The notes below the pieces were generated by a model. The model searched no databases, was not told where the DNA came from, and worked only from the letters and a program-made list of their open reading frames with translations. The position numbers and the translations under genes were made by a program. DNA of 64,000 nucleotides, from assembly GCA_900473915.1 (NCBI GenBank), contig UCNG01000002.1:67078-131077 (forward strand). Reading direction: 5' to 3'. Origin of the DNA: Hyphomicrobiales bacterium. GTDB taxonomy: Bacteria > Pseudomonadota > Alphaproteobacteria > Rhizobiales > Rhizobiaceae. Of this stretch, positions 35,258 through 43,288 are shown piece by piece. The number at the start of each line of letters is the position of its first letter. Position 1 is the first letter of the stretch.

Positions 35258-35413
35258 ATGACGGACGCACAGATCGGACTCATGGTCGCGACACCGGCGA
35301 TCATCGGCTTTTCACTGGTTCTCTATCGCATGGGGGCCTTGCAAGGCGCTGGCACCCTGTCCGCCGTTGCGGCTTCCATCGTGATTGCCGCTGTCCTTTT
35401 CCTCGGTCAGTAG
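35258..35413 (+). CDS. Predicted 51-residue membrane protein divergent from norE
   Basis: Reading ATG 35258 to TAG 35411-35413 gives 51 residues starting MTDAQIGLMVATPAIIGFSL, with two hydrophobic segments separated by YRMGALQGAG, ending VIAAVLFLGQ. A purine-rich AAAGGGA lies eight bases upstream. It is unusually hydrophobic with no basic tail, and is transcribed divergently from norE under a shared NnrR-like palindrome. I do not recognise a family. It may be a small accessory subunit or membrane peptide of nitric oxide metabolism; this is inference from position. Confidence 0.65.
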   Translation: MTDAQIGLMVATPAIIGFSLVLYRMGALQGAGTLSAVAASIVIAAVLFLGQ

Positions 35414-35421
35414 GCGAGGGA

Positions 35422-35449
35422 GACGGGCGCCACGAATGCGCTGCCCGTC
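35422..35449. terminator. Hairpin between the 51-residue ORF and nnrR
   Basis: GACGGGC (35422-35428) pairs perfectly with GCCCGTC (35443-35449), 14-base loop, between convergent genes. No long T run follows, so only a possible terminator. Confidence 0.4.
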
Positions 35450-35556
35450 ATCCCGAATCTCTTTGAAAAGAACTATCTTTAAATATTTGCTTTAGTTGGA
35501 TTTCAGTTCGTTGTGGGCGGCTGTTTTCGCCTGAATTTTCGTGTTTGACCGCCGCT

Positions 35557-36252
35557 CTATCGCTCGCCGTCGGCAAGCCGCCTGATGCCCGACATATTGA
35601 GAACGGTCAGTTTCTGGCGTCCGCCGCGAACGAATCCCTGTGATTCCCAGCCGGTGAGAATGCGCGATACCGTATGCAGCGTCGTCCCGGTCATTTCGGC
35701 GATATCCTGCTTCGTGATCGGAAAATCGATGCGGATACCGTCTTCTTCTTTGCGTCCAGCCTGACGCGCAAGACGCAGAACCGTGTGCGCGACGCGCCGT
35801 TCCACTTCTTCCGTCGACATTTCGCGGATGCGCGTATGGGCTTCTTCCAGCCGCTTGCCGATGGTCTGGATTGCATTCATCGCCAGACCGGGATTCTGCT
35901 CGACGAAATAGTCCCAAAGCTCGGTCGGCCAGGCGAGAACGATGCTTTCGGCCACGGCGACCGCCGTGCCGGGATAATCGCTTCTCTGCAAGGCTTTGGC
36001 AAATCCGAAAAGATCGCCCGGATGCACCATGCGGACGATGATCTGCTGTCCGTCCGGCGTCACCTGATTGACCTTCAATCGCCCATGCAGGAGGAGATAG
36101 AAAAGAACCGCATCGTCACCTTGTTCAAAGATCGCTTCTCCAGGAGGAACACGCTTTGTAGTTGCATAGGAAACAAGCTTGTCGAGTTCACCGTCACTCA
36201 TTTTGGCGAACAGGGACAGTTTCCTGACGAGTCCGCGATCTATCATGGACAT
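35557..36252 (-). CDS. nnrR: Crp/Fnr-family nitrogen-oxide regulator NnrR
   Basis: A 231-residue Crp/Fnr protein: cyclic-nucleotide-like beta-roll (about 15-125; GEAIFEQGDD, MVHPGDLFGFAKAL), dimer helix (about 130-155) and a C-terminal winged helix with ITKQDIAEMTGTTLHTVSRILTGWESQG as the helix-turn-helix. The cysteines that ligate the FNR iron-sulfur cluster are absent, which fits NnrR/DNR-type NO sensors. It lies between the nor and nir genes and probably binds the boxes described here. Start chosen at ATG 36252, with 36246 as alternative. Confidence 0.85.
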   Translation of the reverse strand: MSMIDRGLVRKLSLFAKMSDGELDKLVSYATTKRVPPGEAIFEQGDDAVLFYLLLHGRLKVNQVTPDGQQIIVRMVHPGDLFGFAKALQRSDYPGTAVAVAESIVLAWPTELWDYFVEQNPGLAMNAIQTIGKRLEEAHTRIREMSTEEVERRVAHTVLRLARQAGRKEEDGIRIDFPITKQDIAEMTGTTLHTVSRILTGWESQGFVRGGRQKLTVLNMSGIRRLADGER

Positions 36253-36352
36253 TGCGTTTCTCACACTCCAAAATCCTGCATCTACCTTAGCACAGCAATG
36301 CAGGCTTGGAATTGTTTTCGGAGCCGGGGATCGGGCATTCACAGCTAATCCG

Positions 36353-37273
36353 TCATGCGCCGATGTTCTGGATGCGCTTCCACACCATCGCATACCAGCG
36401 GTTGTCGCGCACCAGCCTGAAACCGAGATTGTCGGGCGGGACGCCGACGCTGCATCCTCCGGTTTTCGGGTTGCGGATGAACGAGCTCATCGCTGCGCGG
36501 TGCTTGCCGTTGACCACATAAACACCGCATGAGGGCACTTCCGCAACCTGCTTGCCATAGGCATCGATATTGACACGGCGGTGGCAGGTCTGCGTCCATT
36601 CCCACACATTGCCTGCAATGTCGGCTACTCCGAGTTCATTGACGCCGAATGCTCCGGCAGGGCGTCGCGCCGGGCTTCTGTCCAGCTTGCGGGCGCTTTG
36701 CTTTTCATAGTCCCTCAGCCAGCGGACTGCCGGATTGCTGGCGGAATCATCCTCGATGCCCAGCGCATCATCGGGAAAGCGCGAGCCTGCGGCGAAAGCC
36801 CATTGCTCGTCTGTCGGCAGGTGCCAGTTTTCGCCGGTCTTGCGCGACAGCCAGTCGGCATAGGCCTGTGCATCATCGTAACTGACGCCGACGACAGGTG
36901 CTTCGGCACCCGGTGCATCGTGATTGTGCGGCAGGGCCTCGGCTGACTGGCACGCGCCGTCCTCTACGCAAAGCTCGTAGTCAGCCGTGCCGACCTGATA
37001 TTTCATGATCTCGAATGGCCGTGACAGCCTGCGGGTCGTCAACGGGGCGTCCACCGGATAATTGTTCTTCTGGAAGTCGCCATCGGCCCGATAGGTCATG
37101 GTGCGGGGCGTGATGACAACCGTTTCGGGACGCAGCGCGGACGCACCCGGCAGCGACTGACCCGGACGTCCCACGGCGTCAACGACGAACAGTCCCGCGA
37201 CAACCGCCAGCAGAACCGCCGGAACGGCCACCGCAAGCTCACGCAGGCACTTCTTTCCTTTGCACTTGTCCAT
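36353..37273 (-). CDS. nirV: NirV, formylglycine-generating-enzyme-like protein
   Basis: A 306-residue protein with an N-terminal membrane anchor or signal (LAVAVPAVLLAVVAGLFVVDAV) and an FGE-sulfatase domain: PFEIMKYQVGTADYELCVEDG, PVVGVSYDDAQAYADWLSRKTG, NVWEWTQTCHR and the C-terminal NLGFRLVRD. NirV accompanies nirK in many denitrifiers; its role is not established. Start is uncertain: ATGs at 37297 and 37333 are also in frame and none has a strong ribosome binding site. It follows nirK on the same strand. Confidence 0.85.
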   Translation of the reverse strand: MDKCKGKKCLRELAVAVPAVLLAVVAGLFVVDAVGRPGQSLPGASALRPETVVITPRTMTYRADGDFQKNNYPVDAPLTTRRLSRPFEIMKYQVGTADYELCVEDGACQSAEALPHNHDAPGAEAPVVGVSYDDAQAYADWLSRKTGENWHLPTDEQWAFAAGSRFPDDALGIEDDSASNPAVRWLRDYEKQSARKLDRSPARRPAGAFGVNELGVADIAGNVWEWTQTCHRRVNIDAYGKQVAEVPSCGVYVVNGKHRAAMSSFIRNPKTGGCSVGVPPDNLGFRLVRDNRWYAMVWKRIQNIGA

Positions 37274-37402
37274 CGGATAACAAGGGACCGCATCCATCCG
37301 GGAGGCAGACGGATGCAGCCCCGAGCCTTTCATCCTAAAGCATCATTGGGGAAGATTTGGTCAAAGGCGCCCCGGGAGGCGAAGCGCCTTCATGCATTTG
37401 CC

Positions 37403-38533
37403 TTATGTGCCCGACGGCGCGAGAACCGAGGTCATCAGGTCGTCGTTCCATTCGCCGGTGACTTTGAAATGGGCTGCCGCGCCAAGTTCAAAAGCCTCGA
37501 TCAGATTGTGATTCACATAGGCATAGATGCCCGGCTGCTGGAACGTATAGAAAGCTGCTCCGGCTGCGCCGCCCGGGATGAACCAGGTTTCCTGATCGAC
37601 GTCCGGCGGCGTGTTGAACTTGCCGGTCGACCAGACATAATCCCCGTGACCTCCGATCAGGTGCGGCCTGGTATCGCGATTGGCCTGCGAATGGACGATC
37701 AGGACCTTCTCGCCAACTGCCGCCGTCATCGCCTTGTCGCCGGTGAGGGCGCCGACAGCACCGTTGAACACGACATGGGTCGGGGTGAGGGTGCGCATGA
37801 CCTTGACGGTGTCTTCATATGCGTCGCCCGGCGCATCGTACTTCTTGAATTTCCCGTTCTCGTCACGCGGCACATAGAAATCCTGCTCGCCGACATAATA
37901 GATTTTGTCATAGGTCAGGGCTTTGCCCTTGCCGTCATGCAGTCCCTCGCGCGGCAGCACCATGATCGCGCCGTTCATGCCCGAGACGACATGCCAGGGA
38001 ACCATTCCGGGAGGTGCGCAGTGGTAGACGAAGACGCCGGGCTTGGTCGCCTTGAAGCGCAGGATGGTCTTTTCACCCGGATTGATTTCGGTCAGCCCGC
38101 CGCCGCCAAGCGCACCCGTTGCCGCGTGGAAATCGATATTGTGCATCAGCGTGTTGGTTTCGGGGTTGATGAGCGTCAGCTCGACATAATCGTCCTGATG
38201 CACGACCATCAGCGGTCCCGGAACCGTGCCGTTGAACGCCATGGCGTGAACTTCGGTTCCCGCGTCATCGATGACGATCTTCTTTTCCTCGATCACCATG
38301 GTGAATTCGATCACCTTGGGGCCGCCCTCGGCAACCTGACTGTGGGCGTGCACGAAGGGAGGGTCCACCAACTCCACCTTCTGGCGCGGCAGGGCCGCTA
38401 TCTCCGCAGCACTTGCCTTCCGCACCGCGCCCTGTCCCCAGGCCGATGTGGTTGCCAGCACCGGCGCGAGCGCCCCAGCCAGGGCGGCTCCCGCCAATAT
38501 GCTGCGGCGGCTGATTTGCATCTGGTCGACCAT
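37403..38533 (-). CDS. nirK: Copper-containing nitrite reductase NirK
   Basis: A 376-residue periplasmic enzyme reducing nitrite to NO. The N-terminus has a twin-arginine signal ([19 protein letters not shown]). Copper ligands are visible: NIDFHAATG (type 2 and type 1 His region), [19 protein letters not shown] (type 1 Cys and His with type 2 His) and GAVGALTGD...[11 protein letters not shown] for the third site. Two cupredoxin domains, typical length. Upstream is a well-formed FNR-type promoter. Confidence 0.97.
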   Translation of the reverse strand: MVDQMQISRRSILAGAALAGALAPVLATTSAWGQGAVRKASAAEIAALPRQKVELVDPPFVHAHSQVAEGGPKVIEFTMVIEEKKIVIDDAGTEVHAMAFNGTVPGPLMVVHQDDYVELTLINPETNTLMHNIDFHAATGALGGGGLTEINPGEKTILRFKATKPGVFVYHCAPPGMVPWHVVSGMNGAIMVLPREGLHDGKGKALTYDKIYYVGEQDFYVPRDENGKFKKYDAPGDAYEDTVKVMRTLTPTHVVFNGAVGALTGDKAMTAAVGEKVLIVHSQANRDTRPHLIGGHGDYVWSTGKFNTPPDVDQETWFIPGGAAGAAFYTFQQPGIYAYVNHNLIEAFELGAAAHFKVTGEWNDDLMTSVLAPSGT

Positions 38534-38583
38534 CGATACTCTCCTTTACGATAGGACCGAGCATTTCCTGCTCTGTCATGACG

Positions 38584-38625
38584 ACTATAGAAAAGGTCGT
38601 GTGGATGGTCCTTGACTGCGATCAA
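38584..38625 (-). promoter_or_regulatory. FNR/NnrR-type promoter of nirK
   Basis: TTGACTGCGATCAA (38612-38625) closely fits the TTGAT-N4-ATCAA consensus. On the minus strand TATAGT (38589-38584) is centred 32 bases from the box centre, exactly the class II arrangement with the box at -41.5. This predicts a start near 38577 and a 44-base leader. Confidence 0.8.
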
Positions 38626-38811
38626 GGTGATGCAGAAAATCGGGTAATATTAATATTGCAATATCAATGGTTTAACTTGATTGATTGATTTATGTTTCGT
38701 CTTGTTTGCGCTGGCGCAAAGGCTTGACGGCAAAAGGTTCTGCCCAAACAGAAACCAGCGAACAGTCTGGCACCGTTCGCTGGTTGCGATGATAGTTCGC
38801 GTGGCTTTGGA

Positions 38812-39129
38812 TTATTCTCCAAATCGGGCCTGTACTTCAGGCGCTGCCATCTCCGGAATCCACTCCGGTTCATAGGTCAGTTCGACATTCACCGCGCGAA
38901 CGCCTTCGACGGATTCGACGCTGGCGCGCACGGCATCGGTCAGAAAACCGGCTGCGGGGCAACCGGGTGTCGTGGTCGTCATGCTGATATCGACAACGCC
39001 GCCGTTCTGTATGTCGATGCTGTAGATCATGCCAAGGTCGATCAGGTTGAACCCGAGTTCGGGATCGAGCACCAGACGGAGATTGTCGATGATTTGCTGT
39101 TCCATCGGGGCATCGGCTGCGGGATGCAT
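38812..39129 (-). CDS. MIP18/PaaD-family (DUF59) iron-sulfur assembly-like protein
   Basis: A 105-residue protein of the MIP18 family: IIDNLRLVLDPELGFNLIDLGMIYSI, then SMTTTTPGCPAAGFL with the conserved Cys, and VNVELTYEPEW. Members such as SufT and PaaD help mature iron-sulfur clusters. The start at 39129 has GAGGTAG upstream; the longer frame through to 39699 runs antisense to nothing but overlaps the DUF2249 gene in another frame and is rejected for its N-terminal part. Last gene of the DUF2249 operon. Role in repairing NO-damaged clusters is inference. Confidence 0.85.
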   Translation of the reverse strand: MHPAADAPMEQQIIDNLRLVLDPELGFNLIDLGMIYSIDIQNGGVVDISMTTTTPGCPAAGFLTDAVRASVESVEGVRAVNVELTYEPEWIPEMAAPEVQARFGE

Positions 39130-39134
39130 GGCAA

Positions 39135-39668
39135 CTACCTCGGCTGCCCGATGCGTATCATGATGCGATAGGCATTGCCGGTCTCGTCGAAATTGCCGAC
39201 CCATGCATGGCCGCGATTTTCCAGCTCGGGGAACAGGAACAAAGGCTCCCGGTGCAGGAGGGCGAACAGAACCGCACCAGCGGGCATGTCCTCCACTTCG
39301 GCAAGAATGCGCACCATGGGTTCCGGCGGCTGCATGTCGGAACAGTCTAGATAGCGCGACGGTTCGGGCCAGACATCCGGCGAAACGACATTCTCCGAAA
39401 ACTGCAATTCCGGCGCGGTATCCGCCGCCGGGCTGAAAAGCACCTGCCAGTCGCCGTTTTCCAGAGGCTCGGCCTTTGCGGAAAAGCCTTTGCGTTCCAT
39501 GACGCTGAAAAGCGGTGCCGGTTTGAACGGCGCGATCAGCAGGAGGCTTTGCCCCGGCGCAAGGCCGTCGACTGCTTCCATGATGGCATTGAACGGTTCC
39601 ACGCCGCCCTTGATCAGCGGGCGCACATCCAGCACATGGTGTGCGATGTCCTGAACTGAGGGTGTCAT
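39135..39668 (-). CDS. Tandem DUF2249-domain protein
   Basis: A 177-residue soluble protein with two DUF2249-like units. The first starts HHVLDVRPLIKGGVEPFNAIMEAVDGL with the LDVRPL motif and GQSLLLIAPFKPAPLFSVMERKGF; the second starts RYLDCSDMQPPEPMVRILAEVEDM with GAVLFALLHREPLFLFPELENRGH. The fold resembles TusA/SirA-like proteins. DUF2249 genes often accompany denitrification and haemerythrin genes, function unknown. Its start overlaps the stop of the upstream membrane protein by four bases and the MIP18 gene follows five bases later. Confidence 0.83.
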   Translation of the reverse strand: MTPSVQDIAHHVLDVRPLIKGGVEPFNAIMEAVDGLAPGQSLLLIAPFKPAPLFSVMERKGFSAKAEPLENGDWQVLFSPAADTAPELQFSENVVSPDVWPEPSRYLDCSDMQPPEPMVRILAEVEDMPAGAVLFALLHREPLFLFPELENRGHAWVGNFDETGNAYRIMIRIGQPR

Positions 39669-41032
39669 TTCGATCTCCTGAAAATTGGTTCACCGGCATA
39701 GATCAGATGCGGCAGGGTTGCCCCTTTTGGCAGACGCAGGCCGTTGGGTACATCAAGAAGCCGCCGGGCGCGAAAGAAGTGCATGGTCAATCCGAGTATA
39801 GCGACGAGATTCAAACCTGCGGCCAGACGAAACACGGTCGGATAACCGGCGATGAGGGCCAGCGTCCCGACTGCGACGCCGCTATAATAAAGAGCGAACC
39901 ATTGCCGCGCGCGGCGTTCGCTGACCATATCCTGCACGCGCGGCGTCGGCGCGCGTCCCATGACGGGGCCATAGCATTCCAGCCAGGTCAGGAACGGTAC
40001 GATCTTGTAGAGTTGGGCGAGGCTCAGGCCGCTCAGCCAGCCGAAGGTGAAGAGATAGACGAGACCGGCAATCATCTGATCGGAGGTGCCTGTCCAGAAC
40101 AGGGCAATCGCCAGCAGCAGCGACAGCCCAAGCGCGATGAAGGCCGGAATACTGGCGGCGCTGTTCAATTCAATCGTCTTGCGCTTGCGTTGCCGGTAGA
40201 TCGCCTGAATATCGATCATATAAAGAGCGACGCAGGCGATGCCGGGAACGAGAGCCGCTGTGACGGCAACCTCGGTCGATCCCATTTCCATCGCTGCAAT
40301 GACGATCCCGGCTGCGAGGATGGTGAGGGCGGCAGCGCCTTCCCACCATATGATTCTGGTTGTCTGCCGCACGGCGTCGGGCGAAAGCATGAACATGGTC
40401 AGAAGCCTGTAGCTGACGCCCATGGCGGTAAACGTCATCCAGCCGCCAAGGCCAAGCGCAGCGTGAACCGGCAAGGCTGATCCGGCAATATCGAGCAGGA
40501 CGGCCTGGTCCGCGAATCCGGAAAGCGTGAATGTGAAAACGCTGCCGAGCAGGGCGGTTATCACAAGGCAGCATATGCCGGCCGCGACGAACCGTGCGGG
40601 CAGGGCGATCGGGCGGGCAAGCCAGAGCGTCATGCCCAATATTACGAAAATGATGGAGAAACCGCAGGTCAGCAGGATGCCGGAGACCGGCAGCAGCCAT
40701 GCCGGACTTTCCGCCAGCCCCGCCATGCCCGCAAAGCCGGTGAGCAGGCCGCAAAGGCCCGCCACCAGCAGAAGCAAGGCGGGGAGGCTCGCACGGCTTC
40801 CCCATAAGCGCCCGTTCACCAGAACCGGCACGAATTGCATGAGTGCGCCGCTCATCAGCAGGGCCAGCCATCCGATGGAAATGGCATGCACGACAATGAG
40901 CGTCTCGGCGGCGCGAATCCCATGAACCGGAAAGCCGAAACCACCTGTCATCAATCCAAGCCCAAAGACGAGGAAAGCCAGCGAAGCGGTAAAATAGGAC
41001 AGGGTCCAACGGGAAAGCGTCGCGCCGATCAT
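39665..41032 (-). CDS. Polytopic membrane protein of NO cluster (NnrS / haem-copper oxidase subunit I-like)
   Basis: A 455-residue protein with about 12 membrane helices. VVHAISIGWLALLMSGALMQ and LPVHAALGLGGWMTFTAMGV both place a His at the head of a helix with Gly and Met/Gln spacing like haem-ligand helices of NorB, cytochrome oxidase and NnrS. A cytoplasmic loop between helices has a basic RQRKRK segment. The protein may bind haem. It is flanked by DUF2249 genes on both sides in a tight operon. No enzyme activity can be assigned; NnrS-like protection from NO is one option. Confidence 0.7.
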   Translation of the reverse strand: MIGATLSRWTLSYFTASLAFLVFGLGLMTGGFGFPVHGIRAAETLIVVHAISIGWLALLMSGALMQFVPVLVNGRLWGSRASLPALLLLVAGLCGLLTGFAGMAGLAESPAWLLPVSGILLTCGFSIIFVILGMTLWLARPIALPARFVAAGICCLVITALLGSVFTFTLSGFADQAVLLDIAGSALPVHAALGLGGWMTFTAMGVSYRLLTMFMLSPDAVRQTTRIIWWEGAAALTILAAGIVIAAMEMGSTEVAVTAALVPGIACVALYMIDIQAIYRQRKRKTIELNSAASIPAFIALGLSLLLAIALFWTGTSDQMIAGLVYLFTFGWLSGLSLAQLYKIVPFLTWLECYGPVMGRAPTPRVQDMVSERRARQWFALYYSGVAVGTLALIAGYPTVFRLAAGLNLVAILGLTMHFFRARRLLDVPNGLRLPKGATLPHLIYAGEPIFRRSK

Positions 41033-41066
41033 CTCAATTCGTCCGGGTCAGGGTGCCTATGAGACT

Positions 41067-41354
41067 TCAGTGATTGCCGCAGGTGCATTCATGGCCCGCG
41101 CCATGATGGACTTTTCGGCGGCCGATCTCGACCCGCCACAGCGGGCCTGTTTCCTTGTAGACCCAGGAGAAAGTGGCCGGATTGCGGGTTTCAAGCTGGT
41201 GGCGCAGCGGCACCGGATCGTGATCGTTGACGATTTCCAGCGCTTCACCAGGTTCAAGCGCATCGATCATGGAGAAGATCGTCGCGTGCCGCGAAATGGG
41301 CGGTATGGTGCGAACATCAATTACCGGGGTTGGGGAGACAGGTTCTGCCGACAT
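41067..41354 (-). CDS. DUF2249-domain protein with C-terminal Cys/His tail
   Basis: A 95-residue protein, first gene of the operon. PVIDVRTIPPISRHATIFSMIDAL and PGEALEIVNDHDPVPLRHQLETRNP are the DUF2249 pattern, with WRVEIGRR closing the domain. The tail KVHHGAGHECTCGNH has two Cys and several His that could bind a metal. A candidate FNR-type promoter lies 93-106 bases upstream. Function unknown; TusA-like sulfur or metal handling is inferred. Confidence 0.83.
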   Translation of the reverse strand: MSAEPVSPTPVIDVRTIPPISRHATIFSMIDALEPGEALEIVNDHDPVPLRHQLETRNPATFSWVYKETGPLWRVEIGRRKVHHGAGHECTCGNH

Positions 41355-41418
41355 TTTATTGTTCCGTGGCTGTCAGGCTTCGAAGCATGATGACGACAGC
41401 CGCATCATCATTGGAGCC

Positions 41419-41460
41419 ATTCTAGAGTGACAGGCGCAAACCGGATTTGTTGTATCTCAA
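41419..41460 (-). promoter_or_regulatory. Candidate FNR-type promoter of the DUF2249 operon
   Basis: TTGTTGTATCTCAA (41447-41460) keeps TTG-N8-CAA. On the minus strand TAGAAT (41424-41419) is centred 32 bases away, the same spacing as at nirK. The box itself is weak, but box plus -10 in register supports it. Predicted start near 41412, leader about 58 bases. Confidence 0.5.
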
Positions 41461-41555
41461 AGAAGACGGGAATTTCTGTCCGATATTCCATTCAATCGAT
41501 GATGCGGGGCGGGCAGTCTTTGTTGCCACCCCCGCATCTCATTCGTGAAACGGCG

Positions 41556-41999
41556 TTACTGGTTGATTTCAGGCTCGACCAGCTTCTTCAGCTTTTCGAG
41601 GGATTCCTGCCAGCCGAGATAGCAGGCCTCAGCGGGAATGATATCCGGCACGCCCTGCTGTTCGATATTGATTTCCGTCCCGACCGATACAGCTTTCAGC
41701 GTGATCGTGACTTTCATTTCGCCCGGCAGGTTGGGATCGTCGAAACTGTCCGTATAGACGAGCCTTTCTCCCGGAACGAGTTCGACATATGTGCCGCCGA
41801 ATGAGTGGCCTTGGCCCGTCGTAAAGTTCCGGAAAGACATTCTGTGCTTGCCGCCCACCTTTGCCTCCAGCTCATGGACGGTGCAGACAAAGCCATAAGG
41901 CGGCAGCCAGCTGGCGATGGCGTCCGGCTCGATGAAAGCGCGATAGACCTTTTCCGGCTTGGTGGCGAATACGCGGTGCAGGCGAATTGTGCTGGGCAT
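41556..41999 (-). CDS. SRPBCC/AHSA1-family protein
   Basis: A 147-residue START-like protein. MPSTIRLHRVFATKPEKVYRAFIEPDAIASWLPP is the AHSA1 opening, with GTYVELVPGERLVYTDSFDDPNLPGEMKVTITL in the middle and ACYLGWQESLEKLKKLVE as the long C-terminal helix. Such proteins bind small hydrophobic ligands; substrate unknown. The TetR gene is 20 bases upstream on the same strand, so the two form an operon. Confidence 0.88.
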   Translation of the reverse strand: MPSTIRLHRVFATKPEKVYRAFIEPDAIASWLPPYGFVCTVHELEAKVGGKHRMSFRNFTTGQGHSFGGTYVELVPGERLVYTDSFDDPNLPGEMKVTITLKAVSVGTEINIEQQGVPDIIPAEACYLGWQESLEKLKKLVEPEINQ

Positions 42000-42019
42000 G
42001 GTTTCCTCCCATGTGGTTG

Positions 42020-42631
42020 TCAGTTGGCGGGGTGCTTGAAAAGCAGGCTTATGTATCGCTTGAGATGGTCGATGCTCTCGACTGCGCGCTGCGGATTGCC
42101 GCTTGCCTTGGCGATGACGAAGGCACCCTGGATAACCGCCTGCGTATGAAGAGCGAGGCTTTCGGCGGTGAAATCACCGGCGACCGCATAGCGTTCCATC
42201 GCGGCTGCAATATCGGGGACAAGCGTGTCCGCATGGCTTGAAATGCTGGCCCAGCAGGCATCCCGGATAACGGAATTGGTCTCGTAGACCTCCTGCGTCA
42301 TGGTGCCGACGAGACAGGTGAAATCCGGCAGTTCGCCTTGAATGAGCTGCTTGCGCAACTCGACATAGGCCAGCACGCGCTCAAGCGGGTCTTCCAGAGC
42401 GTGGTAGGCGGCATCCGCAAAAAGCGCTCCCGTTGTTTCCGACCAGTAGTTCGCGGCGGCAACGGCCAGATCTTCCTTGCTGGAGAAATGATGAAAGAAA
42501 GCGCCTTTCGACAGCGATGCCTTGGCACATATGTCGTCCACCGTGGTTGCGGCGTAGCCCTTGGTGCGAATAACGCCAAGCGCTGCATCAAGCAGATTGG
42601 GCCGGGTTGATGGATTCTGTTTGCGTGCCAT
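42020..42631 (-). CDS. TetR-family transcriptional regulator
   Basis: A 203-residue regulator with an N-terminal helix-turn-helix (RPNLLDAALGVIRTKGYAATTVDDICAKASLSKGAFFHHFSSKEDLA) and a ligand-binding C-terminal domain. The ATG at 42631 has GAGGAG at normal spacing; an upstream extension of 68 residues is rejected. A palindrome (AACCAGTCGGTT, 42658-42669) lies just upstream and is probably its operator, so it likely represses itself and the SRPBCC gene. Inducer unknown. Confidence 0.92.
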   Translation of the reverse strand: MARKQNPSTRPNLLDAALGVIRTKGYAATTVDDICAKASLSKGAFFHHFSSKEDLAVAAANYWSETTGALFADAAYHALEDPLERVLAYVELRKQLIQGELPDFTCLVGTMTQEVYETNSVIRDACWASISSHADTLVPDIAAAMERYAVAGDFTAESLALHTQAVIQGAFVIAKASGNPQRAVESIDHLKRYISLLFKHPAN

Positions 42632-42657
42632 GAACGTACTCCTCAATAAACAATACC

Positions 42658-42669
42658 AACCAGTCGGTT
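42658..42669. promoter_or_regulatory. Probable TetR operator
   Basis: AACC AGTC GGTT inverted repeat within ACCAACCAGTCGGTTTG, 27 bases before the regulator start. This layout is typical of TetR-family self-repression. Confidence 0.6.
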
Positions 42670-42751
42670 TGAAATCAAGCAGGCAATTGCAGCCTGCCTG
42701 TTGCCGCGAGGAAGTGCGTGCTGGCGGAGGCGACCCGGATGATTCTGAAAA

Positions 42752-42772
42752 CCGGCCTCGATTTGAGGCCGG
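42752..42772. other. Strong hairpin, purpose unclear
   Basis: CCGGCCTC (42752-42759) and GAGGCCGG (42765-42772) pair perfectly around GATTT. On the minus strand it is followed by TTTTC like a terminator, yet no minus-strand gene lies upstream. The rest of 42632-42959 holds the TetR control region and the tRNA promoter. Confidence 0.5.
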
Positions 42773-42871
42773 AGCGGACTTGTGGATAAGTTCGATCCTA
42801 TTGAAAAAGCCCGGAAATCGGGTGTTTTGCCGCAAAAGCGAAAATTCTTATCCTTTCTTCGCGACCCTTGC

Positions 42872-42900
42872 TTGACACTTGTTCGAGAACCCCTTAAACG
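42872..42900 (+). promoter_or_regulatory. tRNA-Asp promoter, copy 1
   Basis: TTGACA (-35), 17-base spacer, then TAAACG as a weak -10. The same arrangement begins at 43291 in the second copy. Confidence 0.55.
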
Positions 42901-42959
42901 ACCGCTCACACCGGACGGAAACGCCGGTGCGACGCAGCCGCAGGGCTGCCGAGAAATGC

Positions 42960-43036
42960 GCGGGTGTAGCTCAGTTGGTTAGAGTGCCGGCCTGTCACGC
43001 CGGAGGTCGCGGGTTCGAGCCCCGTCACTCGCGCCA
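42960..43036 (+). tRNA. tRNA-Asp(GTC), copy 1
   Basis: 77 bases with encoded CCA. The acceptor stem GCGGGTG pairs with CACTCGC (one G-T pair), the anticodon loop CTGTCAC holds GTC between CCGGC and GCCGG, and GCGGG TTCGAGC CCCGT is the T arm. Identical to the second copy. Confidence 0.97.
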
Positions 43037-43116
43037 CTTTCCTCTCAACATATCGATAGATTGAAGTTGACACGAAAGTGGCGCCCACCGCCTTTTTCGC
43101 TTCTTTTCCAGCCAGA

Positions 43117-43161
43117 ACATTTTCAGCAAAAGAGCGAAGCGATTTTGCGCAGGATAGTGCG
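43117..43161. repeat. Dispersed palindromic repeat, degenerate copy
   Basis: ACATTTTCAGCAAAAGAGCGAAGCGATTTTGCGC-type sequence ending AGTGCG, related to the copies at 2489 and 54994. It lies in the spacer between the two tRNA repeats and is followed near 43187 by a fragment of the second palindrome family. Confidence 0.5.
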
Positions 43162-43288
43162 TGGAAGAGGAGAGAGCTTTTTCAGTGATTCAGTTTAACT
43201 GGAATGCTGGAGAATTGCTCACATCGGGAGGGCGTCGAAACGTCCTGTGAATGATTTTCACAATATCGCGATTCTTCTCCAAACACGC

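Larger units (their letters stand above)
42870..43093 (+). repeat. Direct repeat carrying tRNA-Asp, copy 1
   Basis: About 224 bases from the promoter through the tRNA to GCGCCCACCGCCT, repeated at 43289-43512 (offset 419) with only a few mismatches. This is a gene duplication including the promoter. Confidence 0.85.

Noticed and set aside
42906-43088. Open frame with VARVTGLEPATSGVTGRHSN and its copy at 43325-43507
   Set aside because: This is the antisense translation of the tRNA-Asp genes, a well-known spurious annotation.
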